DNA of 64,000 nucleotides from NCBI RefSeq assembly GCF_000209165.1, contig NC_009068.1, forward strand, positions 248,001 to 312,000, written 5' to 3'. Of the stretch, positions 33,954 through 43,514 are shown in pieces. Each line of letters starts with the position of its first letter. Within the stretch, counting starts at the first letter, position 1. This stretch comes from Scheffersomyces stipitis CBS 6054 (Eukaryota; Ascomycota; Pichiomycetes; Serinales; Debaryomycetaceae). Made by a program: the position numbers and the translations under genes. A model generated the notes under the pieces. The model did not search any database and had not been told where the DNA came from. It worked only from the letters and a program-made list of their open reading frames with translations.

Positions 33954-36900
33954 ATGATGTTCTTTCTGATACGAAAAAAACACGTCCATCTATTTATGAT
34001 CATCGCATTGCTTCTCGTGGTGACGGTGATGATGATAATTACGTCTCACCTCATCTCCGAAGAAACCAACCAGATCATCCGCAACAAGCTTAGAATCAAC
34101 TACTTCGACACTTTGGCCAGATCCGTGTATAAACCCGGAAGTGAAGAAGATGAAAAAAGTCTTGAAGTCGATACTTCTGACCCCGAGTCTTATTTCAACA
34201 GAGAAGTGGAAAAGTTGTACGACGCCAAAAAGAGCTCCGACGTTGAAAACAAGCTCTGGTTGCTCAACACGGACATCCAGGACTCAGAAGTGCAGATTCC
34301 ATTTTACTACTATATGGATGAGAGCACTGCTGGTGCTGATCAACTGGTGCAATTCCACCAATACCACAAGGAAAATAAGCCAGACATACAGCCCTTTGAG
34401 CCTCGTTTCACTTTGGCGATGTACTACCATTACATCAAAGCGAGTTTGGAACAGAATCCCAAGGAGCCTGTTCAAGTACCTTTCAATTGGTACGACTGGG
34501 TAGATTTGTCACGTTTAGACAAGTATTTGTTAGCACCTTCCAACTTGAAACCCAATTGCTCACATCTTGATGCCAGACCTGAAGAGGAAAAGTTGAACAA
34601 GCAAAAGGAGGAGCAAAAGCGTATCGAAGACGAAAAGAAGCGTATAGAGGAAGAAAAGAAGCGTATAGAGGAAGAAAAGAAGCGTGTTGAAGAAGAAAAG
34701 AAAAGAGCCAAGGAAGAAGCCCAGAGAAAGGAAGAAGAAGAGAAGAAGAGAAAGGAAGAAGAGAAGAAAAGAAAAGAAGAAGAAGAAAAGAAGAAAGCTG
34801 AGGAGCAGCAAAGAAAATTGCTCGAAGCGAATGTACCTCAGGAACAGAAATTAGACAACATCGTAGACAATGATACTAAACAGGTACCAGTGGAAGCACT
34901 TCCTGATGTCAATAGACCGGATGCAGCAAAACAACCACAGGAAGTTAAACAACCTCAGGAAGTTGAACAACCACAAGAAGTCAAACAGCCACAAGAAGTT
35001 AATCAACCACAAGAAGTTAAACAGCCACAAGAAGTTAATCAACCACAAGAAGTTAAACAACTTCAGGAAGTTAAACAACCTCAGGAAGTTAAACAACCAC
35101 AAGAAGTCAAACAACCACAAGAAATTAATCAACCTCAGGAAGTTAAACAACCACAAGAAGTTAATCAAGTACAAGAAATTAAACAACCACAAGAAGCTGC
35201 TCGTCAGGGTGAATCTGAAAAATCTGAAGAACAGCAGAAAAATGAACAAAATAATGTTCAGCAGAAGCAGAATTTGAACAAAAGACAGGACGATGCTGAA
35301 GAAGAAAGACCAAGACTCCAAAAACGTTTATCTGCTAATGCTCCTGATTTTTTCTGTGAGGATAATAGTGACTTTCTTCGTGAACATGATAACGGGCATA
35401 CTGTCCATCCTGGTTTCAATGTGTTCAGGAGTTCTGGAAAGACCACACCAGAAAAGGCTATTCTTTCTGGAAAATCGTATCTCTACTCGTTTGCACCAGC
35501 TCCGACTATGATTCTCTTTTTGACTAGTGATGGTTCATATAATGTATCTGTCAACTCTAACCAAAAGCTTCTTAACAATGGTTTGGTAGAACAATACATT
35601 GCTGATACTAAGTCGCATACCATTGATATTATCCATGAATTAAGGTCGTTACGGAAGGCTTTTCCTCCAAACAAGCATCAAGTAATGACAGACTATAAAG
35701 TCAATATTCCAGAAGAAAACTTTGAGCTCAAGACAGATGAGTTAATTAAGGGTTACGAATCTATATTGCTTGACGGAAAGCAACTTCCTAGCAACGAATT
35801 AAAGTATTACCACAGTTTGAAATACTCCGACCATGAAGTCAAGAATGGCGGTCCGCCAAAGTACTTCACTGAGGCTCGTTTATTGACCAACTTGTTGGGT
35901 GACCATTATGATTGGAGATTCTTCAACGGTGTAATCTATGGCTCATACGAACAAACGTTGATTTTACATAGAATGGTCCGTGCCTGGTTGTCGTTTACCC
36001 GTAAAAATGGAATTGTAACATGGGTAGCCCATGGATCCTTATTATCCTGGTACTGGAATGGTATTGCATTCCCATGGGATAACGATATCGATGTCCAGGT
36101 TCCAGTTATGGATTTGCACAAGTTATCGCTTCATTTCAACCAGACTTTAGTTGTGGAAGATGCAGAAGATGGATTCGGTCGTTACTTCTTGGATTGTGGT
36201 ACGTTTATCACTTTAAGAGCAAAGGGTAATGGCAATAACAATATCGATGCCCGTTTCATTGATGTTGATTCTGGTCTTTACATCGATATTACCGGATTGG
36301 CATTGTCTCTGACTCTGCCCCCAGACCGTTATAAGAAGAACTTACCTGCAAACTGGAAAATCGATGGGAATGATTACGTTCCAACTAATAGACAATTGAA
36401 AATCTACAACTGCCGAAACAATCACTTTTCCAGCTTGAGTGAATTGAGCCCTCTTATCAAAACTTCTATTGAAGGTGAAATTGGTTATGTTCCTCAGAAA
36501 TACACTGACATTTTGACTGTAGAATATTCTAAGGGTATGTTGAACAAGAAATTCCAGGGGCATGTCTTTTTACCTCAGGTTAGATTGTGGCTCCGTGAAG
36601 AAGACTTGTACTATTTCATCTACCATCGTGAAAAATGGAACAAGTACCACAGTTTCACGATGAAATATGCCAACAGCGATGATGGTGAAGACCAGGAGTT
36701 TTTCACGGACTTACAGTATGAGTTGACGGAGGATGAAAAGAAGCAATTGAGAGCAAAGTCACACAGCCCTCTCATGTTGAAGGATGATGAGATGTCCACC
36801 ATCTTCAAATTTACGGAAGATGAGTTATTGCAACTTCTCCACAAGGATGAAATCTTCATGGCCTATTACGGTTCCAAAGATTTTACTTCTTTCCACGAGG

Positions 36901-37157
36901 AAGAAATCATGCATTTATTATTTGGCAAATCTACAGCTCAATTAATCAACGATGCCCCAGACTTCAAGCCAATGAAGTATGATCCATTCCTCTTCAAGAT
37001 GCATAACGAATACATTACCTACGAGGAGGAGGTCAACCGCTACTTGGCCCTCTTAACAGCATACGAGCAACAAGAAAAAGAACAGATAATCGAGCAACTG
37101 AAAATGCTTGCCGATGAGGAGATTTTCAACCAACCAAAGAAAGTTTCCGGTGAGTAA
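33954..37157 (+). CDS. Mnn4-like LicD-family protein, cell-wall mannan phosphorylation
   Basis: This is a 1,067-residue type II membrane protein. It has a short basic cytosolic tail (KKHVH), one membrane anchor (about residues 12-33, LFMIIALLLVVTVMMIITSHL) and a large lumenal part. After about 190 residues comes a charged coiled-coil tract (KKRIEEEKKR type, residues about 220-280) and 15 hexapeptide repeats (QPQEVK/N). The LicD domain follows: TWVAHGSLLSWYWNGIAFPW then DNDIDVQVP (about residues 685-720), with the acidic DxD expected of phospho-sugar transferases. Mnn4 regulates or performs mannosylphosphate transfer to N- and O-mannans in the Golgi. S. cerevisiae Mnn4 also has a Lys/Glu repeat, but at its C-terminus; here the charged tract lies before the LicD domain, an arrangement I know less well. 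CTG-clade yeasts carry several MNN4 paralogues, so no single symbol is assigned. Confidence 0.87.
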   Translation: MMFFLIRKKHVHLFMIIALLLVVTVMMIITSHLISEETNQIIRNKLRINYFDTLARSVYKPGSEEDEKSLEVDTSDPESYFNREVEKLYDAKKSSDVENKLWLLNTDIQDSEVQIPFYYYMDESTAGADQLVQFHQYHKENKPDIQPFEPRFTLAMYYHYIKASLEQNPKEPVQVPFNWYDWVDLSRLDKYLLAPSNLKPNCSHLDARPEEEKLNKQKEEQKRIEDEKKRIEEEKKRIEEEKKRVEEEKKRAKEEAQRKEEEEKKRKEEEKKRKEEEEKKKAEEQQRKLLEANVPQEQKLDNIVDNDTKQVPVEALPDVNRPDAAKQPQEVKQPQEVEQPQEVKQPQEVNQPQEVKQPQEVNQPQEVKQLQEVKQPQEVKQPQEVKQPQEINQPQEVKQPQEVNQVQEIKQPQEAARQGESEKSEEQQKNEQNNVQQKQNLNKRQDDAEEERPRLQKRLSANAPDFFCEDNSDFLREHDNGHTVHPGFNVFRSSGKTTPEKAILSGKSYLYSFAPAPTMILFLTSDGSYNVSVNSNQKLLNNGLVEQYIADTKSHTIDIIHELRSLRKAFPPNKHQVMTDYKVNIPEENFELKTDELIKGYESILLDGKQLPSNELKYYHSLKYSDHEVKNGGPPKYFTEARLLTNLLGDHYDWRFFNGVIYGSYEQTLILHRMVRAWLSFTRKNGIVTWVAHGSLLSWYWNGIAFPWDNDIDVQVPVMDLHKLSLHFNQTLVVEDAEDGFGRYFLDCGTFITLRAKGNGNNNIDARFIDVDSGLYIDITGLALSLTLPPDRYKKNLPANWKIDGNDYVPTNRQLKIYNCRNNHFSSLSELSPLIKTSIEGEIGYVPQKYTDILTVEYSKGMLNKKFQGHVFLPQVRLWLREEDLYYFIYHREKWNKYHSFTMKYANSDDGEDQEFFTDLQYELTEDEKKQLRAKSHSPLMLKDDEMSTIFKFTEDELLQLLHKDEIFMAYYGSKDFTSFHEEEIMHLLFGKSTAQLINDAPDFKPMKYDPFLFKMHNEYITYEEEVNRYLALLTAYEQQEKEQIIEQLKMLADEEIFNQPKKVSGE
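34932..35201 (+). repeat. 15 tandem 18-bp units coding QPQEVK/QPQEVN
   Basis: Fifteen in-frame copies of an 18-bp unit (270 bp) encode QPQEV followed by K, N or E, with drift only at a few positions (QLQEVK, QPQEIN, QVQEIK, QPQEAA). Near-identical DNA between units points to recent expansion by slippage or unequal exchange. Confidence 0.95.
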
Positions 37158-37574
37158 GTGGAATTATAGAGAATTTTCAGACCGTAGAAAACTCCATCAC
37201 TAGACATTTACGATGTACCTTCATGATTTTACCGTTTTATTGTACCATAGATTTACTCGCATTTTTACTTAAACAAATAATTTCTTTTTATAGTCATTTG
37301 TAATAGACAAGACAATTGTTAAAGAAATTGAAGAAATGGTGTAGAATTCGATAATAAGAATATGATCTCTTTGGTAAAATTCATCTGAAATGAATTTTCA
37401 ATATATTTTACTTTGAACAAGTTTAGTCGTTTTAGTTACGTCCTGGTTCTCTTTCTAGCTATAAGTACAATAAATGAAACAGCTCACTCAATTACTACGA
37501 ACACATAATAAGCCAATTCTATAACTGCTGCTATGAATATAATAACTAAATAGCGGTGAATTGGTATGTTTAAT
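37158..37574. other. Convergent 3' spacer between the MNN4-like gene and the PDC
   Basis: 417 bp of AT-rich 3' flanking sequence between two converging genes. I see no gene or structured element in it. Confidence 0.45.
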
Positions 37575-39287
37575 TCAATTTTCAAGGTTTACCCGTTCAG
37601 ACAACTTTGCTTGAGCAACAAGATTTGCTGGTGCATCCAATCTCGATAACATCACCTCAATCATTCTTATCCTATCTGGAGAAGCAAATTTCTTATCAGA
37701 GAACAAAGAGTCCAATTCTCCAGCAGTCGATACTCTGACATTTTGGTATTTCTTAGCATTGAATAAGCGAAGCAAGGATAAATGGTTCCAAGGCTGTATA
37801 TCGTTGTAGCTGGCACTTTTGCCGTGGATCAACCTTTCTATAGTGTAACCATCATTGTTCAACACGTAAAGATAAGTATTGTTACAATCCCATTTACACA
37901 ACGTAGAGATTTCCTGAACCGTCAACTGCAATGAACCATCACCGACGAACAAAATTACTCTCCTGCTAGGGTCGATTTCCTGGGCTGCCATGGCAGCACC
38001 AACTGTTGCACCTACTGTGAAACCAATTGAGCCCCACAAGACTTGGGATATACCGATAGTGTTGCTGGGAAAATGGGATTGAATAATTCCGAAAGCAGAT
38101 GTACCAGTTTCGGTTACGATAATATCACCCTCTCTAAACCAGCCGGATACTTTAGACCACAAATATTCTTGGGTCAAAGGAGCTTCTGATGGAGCTTTCA
38201 ATGGCTGTTTCCTTTTAGGAACTCGAGTAGGAATGTAGCTTGGATTGATGTAAGAAGAGACCCTTTTTATCAACTGTTGCAAGGCTTCTTTCATTTGAAC
38301 TCCTGGGAAGGTGGCCTGTCTGATTTTCATATAGTCAGAGTGGAATTCAACAACATTCTTCGTCTTGTAGGAGTATGAAAATGAACCTGTATTGAAGTCC
38401 GATAACAACGAACCAACAGATAGTATAAGATCGGCATTTTCAACGGCTTTTTTGACTTGAGGACTCGACATTGTCCCGACATAGACACCGCCAAATCTTG
38501 GATGAGATTCGGAGATACCAGATTTACCCATTGGAGTTGTAAAGACTTGAAAATTAGTGGCATCAACCAATTGTTTGACTTCCTCTTTGCAATTGTGTCT
38601 GAGGGCACAAGCGTCTACCAAGATAATGGGGTTTGTAGCTTGGGACACCAACTTCAGGACTGTTTCAACAACTTCTTCCTGAGCTTCAGGATCATTTTGT
38701 TTCAATTTCAAATCAATTGGAGTTTCTAAGAGACTAGAAGGAACCTTGAGATCAACCATATTTGCCGGTAAACCAACATAAACTGGTCTCTGATGAACAT
38801 ATGCTTCTCTGATGCATCTATCTATTTGACCTGGTGCAATAGAGATATCTGAGAGAAATGCTGTAGTTTGAGAAATGCTATTGGACATTCTGTGAAAAAC
38901 AGTGAAGTCACCATTACCCAAGGTATGGTGGAGCAACAACTGTTTAGCCTGTGACGATATGGATGGAACTCCAACGACATGTAGAAGTCCTACGTGTTCA
39001 GCATAGGCACCACCAACTCCGTTTAAAGCAGACAATTCACCAACACCAAAAGTTGTGACCAAGCAAGACAATCCCTTTATTCTGGAGTAACCATCGGCAG
39101 CATAGGCAGCATTCAATTCGTTGGCATTTCCAGCCCACCTCATATCCGGAACTTCATACACTTTGTCCAATAAGGAAAGGTTGAAGTCACCCGGCAAGCC
39201 GAAAATGGTGTCCACTTTCAATTGGTGGAGTCGCTCAAAGAGGTACCTTCCTAGAGTAACCTCTGATTCTGGGTAGGTTGATACCAT
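37575..39287 (-). CDS. Pyruvate decarboxylase
   Basis: This 570-residue ThDP enzyme makes acetaldehyde and CO2 from pyruvate in the cytosol, the first step of ethanol fermentation. Every catalytic residue is present: D34 (GLPGDFN), E57 (NANELNAAYAADGY), H120-H121 (LLHHTLGNGDF) and E484 (NNDGYTIERLIHG). The ThDP/Mg motif is GDGSLQLT...NNDGY. The length corresponds to the PDC2 isoform described from Pichia (Scheffersomyces) stipitis (a 1,710-nt ORF as I recall). The other isoform, PDC1, is longer (about 596) because of an insert before the ThDP domain, and that insert is not seen here. Transcribed divergently from CBF1 across 1.6 kb. PDC2 in that nomenclature is the enzyme, not the S. cerevisiae transcription factor of the same name, so I leave the symbol empty. 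Confidence 0.95.
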   Translation of the reverse strand: MVSTYPESEVTLGRYLFERLHQLKVDTIFGLPGDFNLSLLDKVYEVPDMRWAGNANELNAAYAADGYSRIKGLSCLVTTFGVGELSALNGVGGAYAEHVGLLHVVGVPSISSQAKQLLLHHTLGNGDFTVFHRMSNSISQTTAFLSDISIAPGQIDRCIREAYVHQRPVYVGLPANMVDLKVPSSLLETPIDLKLKQNDPEAQEEVVETVLKLVSQATNPIILVDACALRHNCKEEVKQLVDATNFQVFTTPMGKSGISESHPRFGGVYVGTMSSPQVKKAVENADLILSVGSLLSDFNTGSFSYSYKTKNVVEFHSDYMKIRQATFPGVQMKEALQQLIKRVSSYINPSYIPTRVPKRKQPLKAPSEAPLTQEYLWSKVSGWFREGDIIVTETGTSAFGIIQSHFPSNTIGISQVLWGSIGFTVGATVGAAMAAQEIDPSRRVILFVGDGSLQLTVQEISTLCKWDCNNTYLYVLNNDGYTIERLIHGKSASYNDIQPWNHLSLLRLFNAKKYQNVRVSTAGELDSLFSDKKFASPDRIRMIEVMLSRLDAPANLVAQAKLSERVNLEN

Positions 39288-40008
39288 TGCTATAAGGACA
39301 GTATATTATTGGGATCTACAGTTAAAAATAGGTGTAGATATTCTAAGTGAAAAATTGTTGTGCAATGGCTGCGAAAAGTTGATATGGTGCGCGAGGATTT
39401 GCACTTATTTATAAGAAGTAAATCGTGATCAGCTGCTTATTCGCTAGTACAGTTGTCGATTATAGGCCCTGGGGCCATCTGAAGGCATTTCCCATCAGTT
39501 CGTGATGAACTTGTAGAAAAGATTAAATGTGCAGCATGTTTAAACGCATGAATGGTTCCCTTAATCGTCCCATAAGCTGGAGACATTCCTATTATGTGTA
39601 GGATATGCGATTAGGCAGCATTTCAACACAGCCTATTGAGTGGGATGGTTTTCATTAGGAATGCCATCAAGGTAAGTTGCAATTCTTGCCGTTAAGCAAA
39701 ACAGATTGTATTTTTGTACCGATTAAACAAGAACTCCTGAGCGTATACGATTATTGGGAAAAAATGGGTGCAAAATTAGTTTTGAGAATAATTGTCAATC
39801 ACGTTACAAAAAATTATAACATTAGGCTGCAGATTTGTAACCGGGGTTTAGCTTGGGATCTGTTCTGGAACTTAAAGGATATGACCCACTCCGCCGGATG
39901 TGATTCTCATCAAATTGGTATCCTTTTTGTATGTAACTTTTATATAATTCGTAGATGGTGTGGTTAGTCTACGAGCCCTTGTAAGGGCATACTCAAATTC
40001 CACATTAT
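39288..40008. other. PDC upstream region
   Basis: This is the PDC-proximal part of the 1.6-kb PDC/CBF1 divergent region. A TATA-like TTATAAG (minus-strand reading, near 39408) sits about 120 bp before the PDC start. A 96-codon frame (39677-39967) has no recognisable content. Confidence 0.4.
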
Positions 40009-40133
40009 CACGTGCATTATATCACATGGATTTGTATGCATTATGCATGATGCAGCCCCGAGTTGTCGCGTCTTGCAGTCTTGCATTCACGTGCAGCTTG
40101 CATGGTGATCGGCAAACCACCCAATGACACGTG
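40009..40133. promoter_or_regulatory. Cluster of three CACGTG boxes upstream of CBF1
   Basis: CACGTG lies at 40009-40014 (within ATCACGTGCA, a full Cbf1 RTCACRTG site), 40088-40093 and 40128-40133. They are 157-281 bp upstream of the CBF1 TATA box and on the PDC-CBF1 shared region. CACGTG is the target of the Cbf1 bHLH protein itself. Confidence 0.7.
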
Positions 40134-40288
40134 CGATTCATCACCTCCCTAATGGTACGGGCACGCCGTTACCCGGCCATTTTCTCCTCATGACCCAGGA
40201 TCATCACCTGAGAACCATGTGAGTAAAATCCTCGTGATTCCCACTTTTTTTTGTTCAGCTTTTTTCCTCAGAACAGTAATCAGGTTCC

Positions 40289-40296
40289 ATATATAA
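40289..40296 (+). promoter_or_regulatory. TATA box of CBF1
   Basis: ATATATAA about 70 bp before the predicted 5' splice site and 618 bp before the CBF1 ATG. That distance is too long for an unspliced yeast leader but right if a 5'UTR intron is present. Confidence 0.55.
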
Positions 40297-40366
40297 CGTG
40301 ATTAGCAGGTGCACCAGTGAGACTCACCAGTATCTACAACTACAACCAGTATACCACTACCCACAA

Positions 40367-40912
40367 GTATGTATAGGCTTGGAACGAAGTCAGCAGCGTC
40401 GAGGCGAGAATGCCATCAAGTTTCGGGATTTGTTGTGATTTGGCATTTGTTTATTTGTTTTGAAGTTGTTGTTTATGAAGTCGCCAGGTGACAGCCACAT
40501 GTCTTTGGCCTCGTGATTTGCAACTGTCGATAACAGAACAGTAACATGACTATCATCATCTGATCGTATGATTGGAATACCATAACATCTGATGTCGTAA
40601 CGATGTGGTTGGTTAGGAAGTGGAAGGCAGGGATGGAAATGGACCACAATAAACAAAACATGGACAGTAGTGAACATCAGTAAAATCAAAACAAACAATA
40701 ACATCAGTTACCATATGTTGTATAAAAAAGGATCTTATTCAAGAGCTATACTGCAAAAAAGATATTTGCGAATTGATACGTTTGTTGTTGATGTTGTTGA
40801 TTTGTGAACTCCTGTTTATTTATTGTTCAATGTTTTGGTCTGTTTCTAGTTTCCTGCTTCTTCTTGACAATGTGTCTTTGTATTTCATAGCACCGTGACT
40901 AACCTTTTCTAG
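40367..40912 (+). other. Predicted 546-bp intron in the CBF1 5'UTR
   Basis: The 5' splice site is GTATGT (40367-40372). A TGACTAAC branch sequence lies at 40896-40903, and a pyrimidine run ends in TAG at 40912, one base before the ATG. The segment from the TATA box to the GTATGT contains no ATG, whereas the proposed intron contains many. Consensus yeast signals at both ends plus the TATA position support it, but there is no transcript evidence. Confidence 0.55.
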
Positions 40913-40913
40913 A

Positions 40914-41633
40914 ATGCCTAAGAGAGAATCAGACGAACACCACGGGTTGGACGACAAGAAGCAGAAGGTCGACGACAAGAAGCACGACATTGCCATTGAC
41001 TCGGAATTGTTGGGCCAGCAGTCTTCTTACTCCAAGAACTCAGCCAAGGACGGCGATGACTCGTCGCTCTCGGCTGCTGAAGCTGCTGCTGCTGCCGTTG
41101 CGGCTGTTTCGTCATCTGACTCGACGTCAGCTGCGCACCAGCAACAACAATTGCAGCACGCAGCTTTCCAAAATGCGTTCAGACAACAACAGCAACAGCA
41201 GCAAGCCGCTGCTCAACAGGCCTCGGCTGGAGCTCAGGCTGCCTCGGCTCCATTCCAGCCTACCACTTTGCCTCCTTCCAACAAGCCGCAACACGGCTCC
41301 GATGAGTGGCACAGACAAAGACGTGAAAACCATAAAGAAGTCGAAAGAAGAAGACGTGAGTCTATCAATCACGGCATCAAGGATTTGGCAGCTTTGATAC
41401 CTACCAACGACACCAACAAGGCACAAATCTTGCAGAGAGCCGTTGAATATATCAAGAGATTGAAGGAAAACGAAAACAACAACATCGAAAAATGGACTTT
41501 GGAAAAATTGTTGACGGAACAAGCTGTCAGCGAGTTGAGTGCCTCCAACGAAAAATTGAAGCAGGAGTTGGAAAGAGCTTACAGAGAAATCGAGCAATGG
41601 AAAGAGATGGCCAGAGGTGGTGAGAAGAAGTGA
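40914..41633 (+). CDS. CBF1: bHLH-leucine zipper centromere/promoter-binding factor Cbf1
   Basis: The 239-residue protein has an acidic/basic start, an Ala-rich segment (54-65), two Gln-rich runs (76-101) and then the bHLH. WHRQRRENHKEVERRRRESIN (132-152) contains the H140/E144/R148 trio that reads CACGTG. The loop has PTNDTNKAQILQRAVEYI, and the leucine-zipper helix continues to LKQELERAYREIEQWKEMA. The extra basic residues before the helix (DEWHRQRRENHKEVERRRR) are Cbf1-like and not Pho4-like. In S. cerevisiae Cbf1 binds CDEI of centromeres and sulphur/methionine promoters; in Candida it also serves respiratory and ribosomal gene regulation. The shorter length (351 in S. cerevisiae) reflects a smaller acidic N-terminus. 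A cluster of its own sites lies upstream. Confidence 0.93.
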   Translation: MPKRESDEHHGLDDKKQKVDDKKHDIAIDSELLGQQSSYSKNSAKDGDDSSLSAAEAAAAAVAAVSSSDSTSAAHQQQQLQHAAFQNAFRQQQQQQQAAAQQASAGAQAASAPFQPTTLPPSNKPQHGSDEWHRQRRENHKEVERRRRESINHGIKDLAALIPTNDTNKAQILQRAVEYIKRLKENENNNIEKWTLEKLLTEQAVSELSASNEKLKQELERAYREIEQWKEMARGGEKK

Positions 41634-42151
41634 TTTCGTGAAAATCGTGAAAATCGTAAAAACTTTTCATTCTTTTGTGTATTTTTATAGTGTATTTTAA
41701 ATTGTACTTTAGTTTCGCTTTGGTGTTATAATATTATAATGTTGATATATCGCAATTGTAGATAAAAGGAGAATAGTAATTGTAATTAAGTATGGGCTTG
41801 TTGGTATATATAAAGCTGTGTCGTATGTCGTGCGACATTTTGCAGCTAATTCCAGACTGACAGAGACAATTTTAACGAAGAAGAAGAATTTTGTAGAGAG
41901 TTAAATGATTCCAGAAATGAGCCATATACATCTACGACTGCTTGTAGCCATGTAACTATTGTAATTTCCACTTTTATCTCGTTATCTGTGGTTAAAAATC
42001 CATACTTGGACATTAATAGTTGTTCCATCTATTTTATCCTGCATGTTGTATTTTCTTTTCTCTTATAGCAGCTCTTATTCTTACTAACATGAAGAAAGTC
42101 AACTCAGTAAACTACTCTTCATAATTTCCACCAGATCTACGACATTGCACT
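41634..42151. promoter_or_regulatory. DNAJC9-like promoter
   Basis: 518 bp between tandem genes, AT-rich, with TATA sequences at 41804-41812. A perfect branch-like TACTAAC at 42082-42088 and a GTATGT at 41823-41828 could mark an intron, but the GTATGT is only about ten bases after the TATA and would probably not be transcribed, so I do not call it. Confidence 0.4.
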
Positions 42152-42997
42152 ATGGGTGTACCTTTCCCAGATATTGACCCGTACGAGGTTTTATTGGTGG
42201 AAAAAAGTGCCACCCCTATCGAAATAAAACGGGCCTATAAACGTCTCTGTTTGAAATATCATCCAGATAAACTTCAGCAGAATCAGAGTGAGCCAGAAGT
42301 TGACCAAGATTTCTTTGCAAAAGTCCAGTTTTCGTACAGCATTCTCAGTGATGGAGTACGCAGACAGCGATATGACCAAACGGGCAATTTAGCCGAATTC
42401 GACATGGATGAAGAAGACGGGTTCAACTGGAAGGAATACTTTGACTCTCTAAACGATAAGATCACCATAGATATGATTCAAGAAGACAAAGTAAAGTACC
42501 AGAATTCGGAGGAGGAAAAGCAGGATATCATTTCCAACTTTATTTACTATGAAGGAGATTTCTTAAAATTGTTTGAGCTCATCCCGCATTTGGAATTTAC
42601 CGAGGAAGAGGAAGCCAGAGCTTTCAAGATCATTGAGCTGGAGCTTCCGGACATCGAAGAATCTCTTGATCTTCAAACTCTCAAGTCGTGGGAGAAATAC
42701 AAGAAGCTGAGAAAGACCAAAGTGCGCCAGATGTTGAAGAAGTTGGCCAAAGAAGCAAAAGAAGCCGAGGAGTTGGAAAAGATGATAAAAGACAAGGGTA
42801 AACGTAAGCTTCGGAACGAATCTGACTTGGGCGCATTAATCAGAAGTCGTCAGGCTAATCGTTTGGACGACTTGATTAATACCTTGGAGACGAAGTATGT
42901 GGATAAGAAGGGCAGCAAGAGAGGAAGGGCTGAAGTGGATGACGACGAGTTTGAGAGAATCCAGCGAGACATGCTCAAGAACAAGAAGAAGGTGTGA
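42152..42997 (+). CDS. DNAJC9-like J-domain histone co-chaperone
   Basis: In this 281-residue protein, the J domain spans about 8-75 with the HPD tripeptide at 37-39 (KYHPDKLQ). After it come FNWKEYFDSLNDKITIDMIQEDK, SEEEKQDIISNFIYYEGDFLKLFELIPHLEFTEE and a C-terminal ALIRSRQANRLDDLINTLETKY. The same order and motifs occur in human DNAJC9 (IQSRQ, EEELADIKQAYLDFKGDM), a chaperone that binds H3-H4 and recruits Hsp70. The tail is basic (KKGSKRGRAEVDD, then KNKKKV). I know no clear S. cerevisiae orthologue, though other fungi have one. It would act in nucleus and cytoplasm in histone supply. It lies immediately upstream of TOP2. Confidence 0.85.
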   Translation: MGVPFPDIDPYEVLLVEKSATPIEIKRAYKRLCLKYHPDKLQQNQSEPEVDQDFFAKVQFSYSILSDGVRRQRYDQTGNLAEFDMDEEDGFNWKEYFDSLNDKITIDMIQEDKVKYQNSEEEKQDIISNFIYYEGDFLKLFELIPHLEFTEEEEARAFKIIELELPDIEESLDLQTLKSWEKYKKLRKTKVRQMLKKLAKEAKEAEELEKMIKDKGKRKLRNESDLGALIRSRQANRLDDLINTLETKYVDKKGSKRGRAEVDDDEFERIQRDMLKNKKKV

Positions 42998-43514
42998 AGA
43001 CAAGTAAACCTCGCAAAAAAGTGAAGGTGAAGGTGAAGATGAAGACGGGCTTGTCAGATCAGCATAACCTGATCGATTCGCCCATACATAGCAGCTGATG
43101 CGACAGTGAGTCAGTACATAGTTCCTAGAGATCAACCACTGTTGTATTCTATAGAGTTATGGCATATATAGCATATTTAACAGCTAACAATAGTTACAAA
43201 TTCATGATACAAATTTACAATTTCTTCTCTATTTTGTATCTCATCATACCTATACATCAGTGGCTATATCAAACTATCAGCTTATTCCATTATCTTGTTA
43301 CTTTTGGTGTTTTTCATTTTTCATTTTTCATTTGGCTTCTGCTATAAGGCTTTTGCCAGACATTTTATGAGATGCGCGACGCGAGTGATTTCATCCCGCA
43401 GTGTAAACAGAAAATACTCATAACTCAGATCAGACTTTTTTCTACAGTGATTTTTCACTTATTTGGTACTTTTCACTCTATATCTTTTCTTTCTCCTCTT
43501 GAGCTTCACTGAAC
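42998..43514. promoter_or_regulatory. TOP2 promoter
   Basis: 517 bp between the DNAJC9-like stop and TOP2. An ACGCG core (43379-43383, in GCGACGCGAG) lies about 130 bp before the start. It is otherwise AT-rich, with TTTTTC runs close to the gene. Confidence 0.45.

Noticed and set aside
41823..42093. Possible 5'UTR intron for the DNAJC9-like gene (GTATGT at 41823, TACTAAC at 42082)
   Set aside because: The GTATGT lies only about 10 bp after the TATA box and would usually be upstream of the transcript start, and the 3' splice site after TACTAAC is weak.
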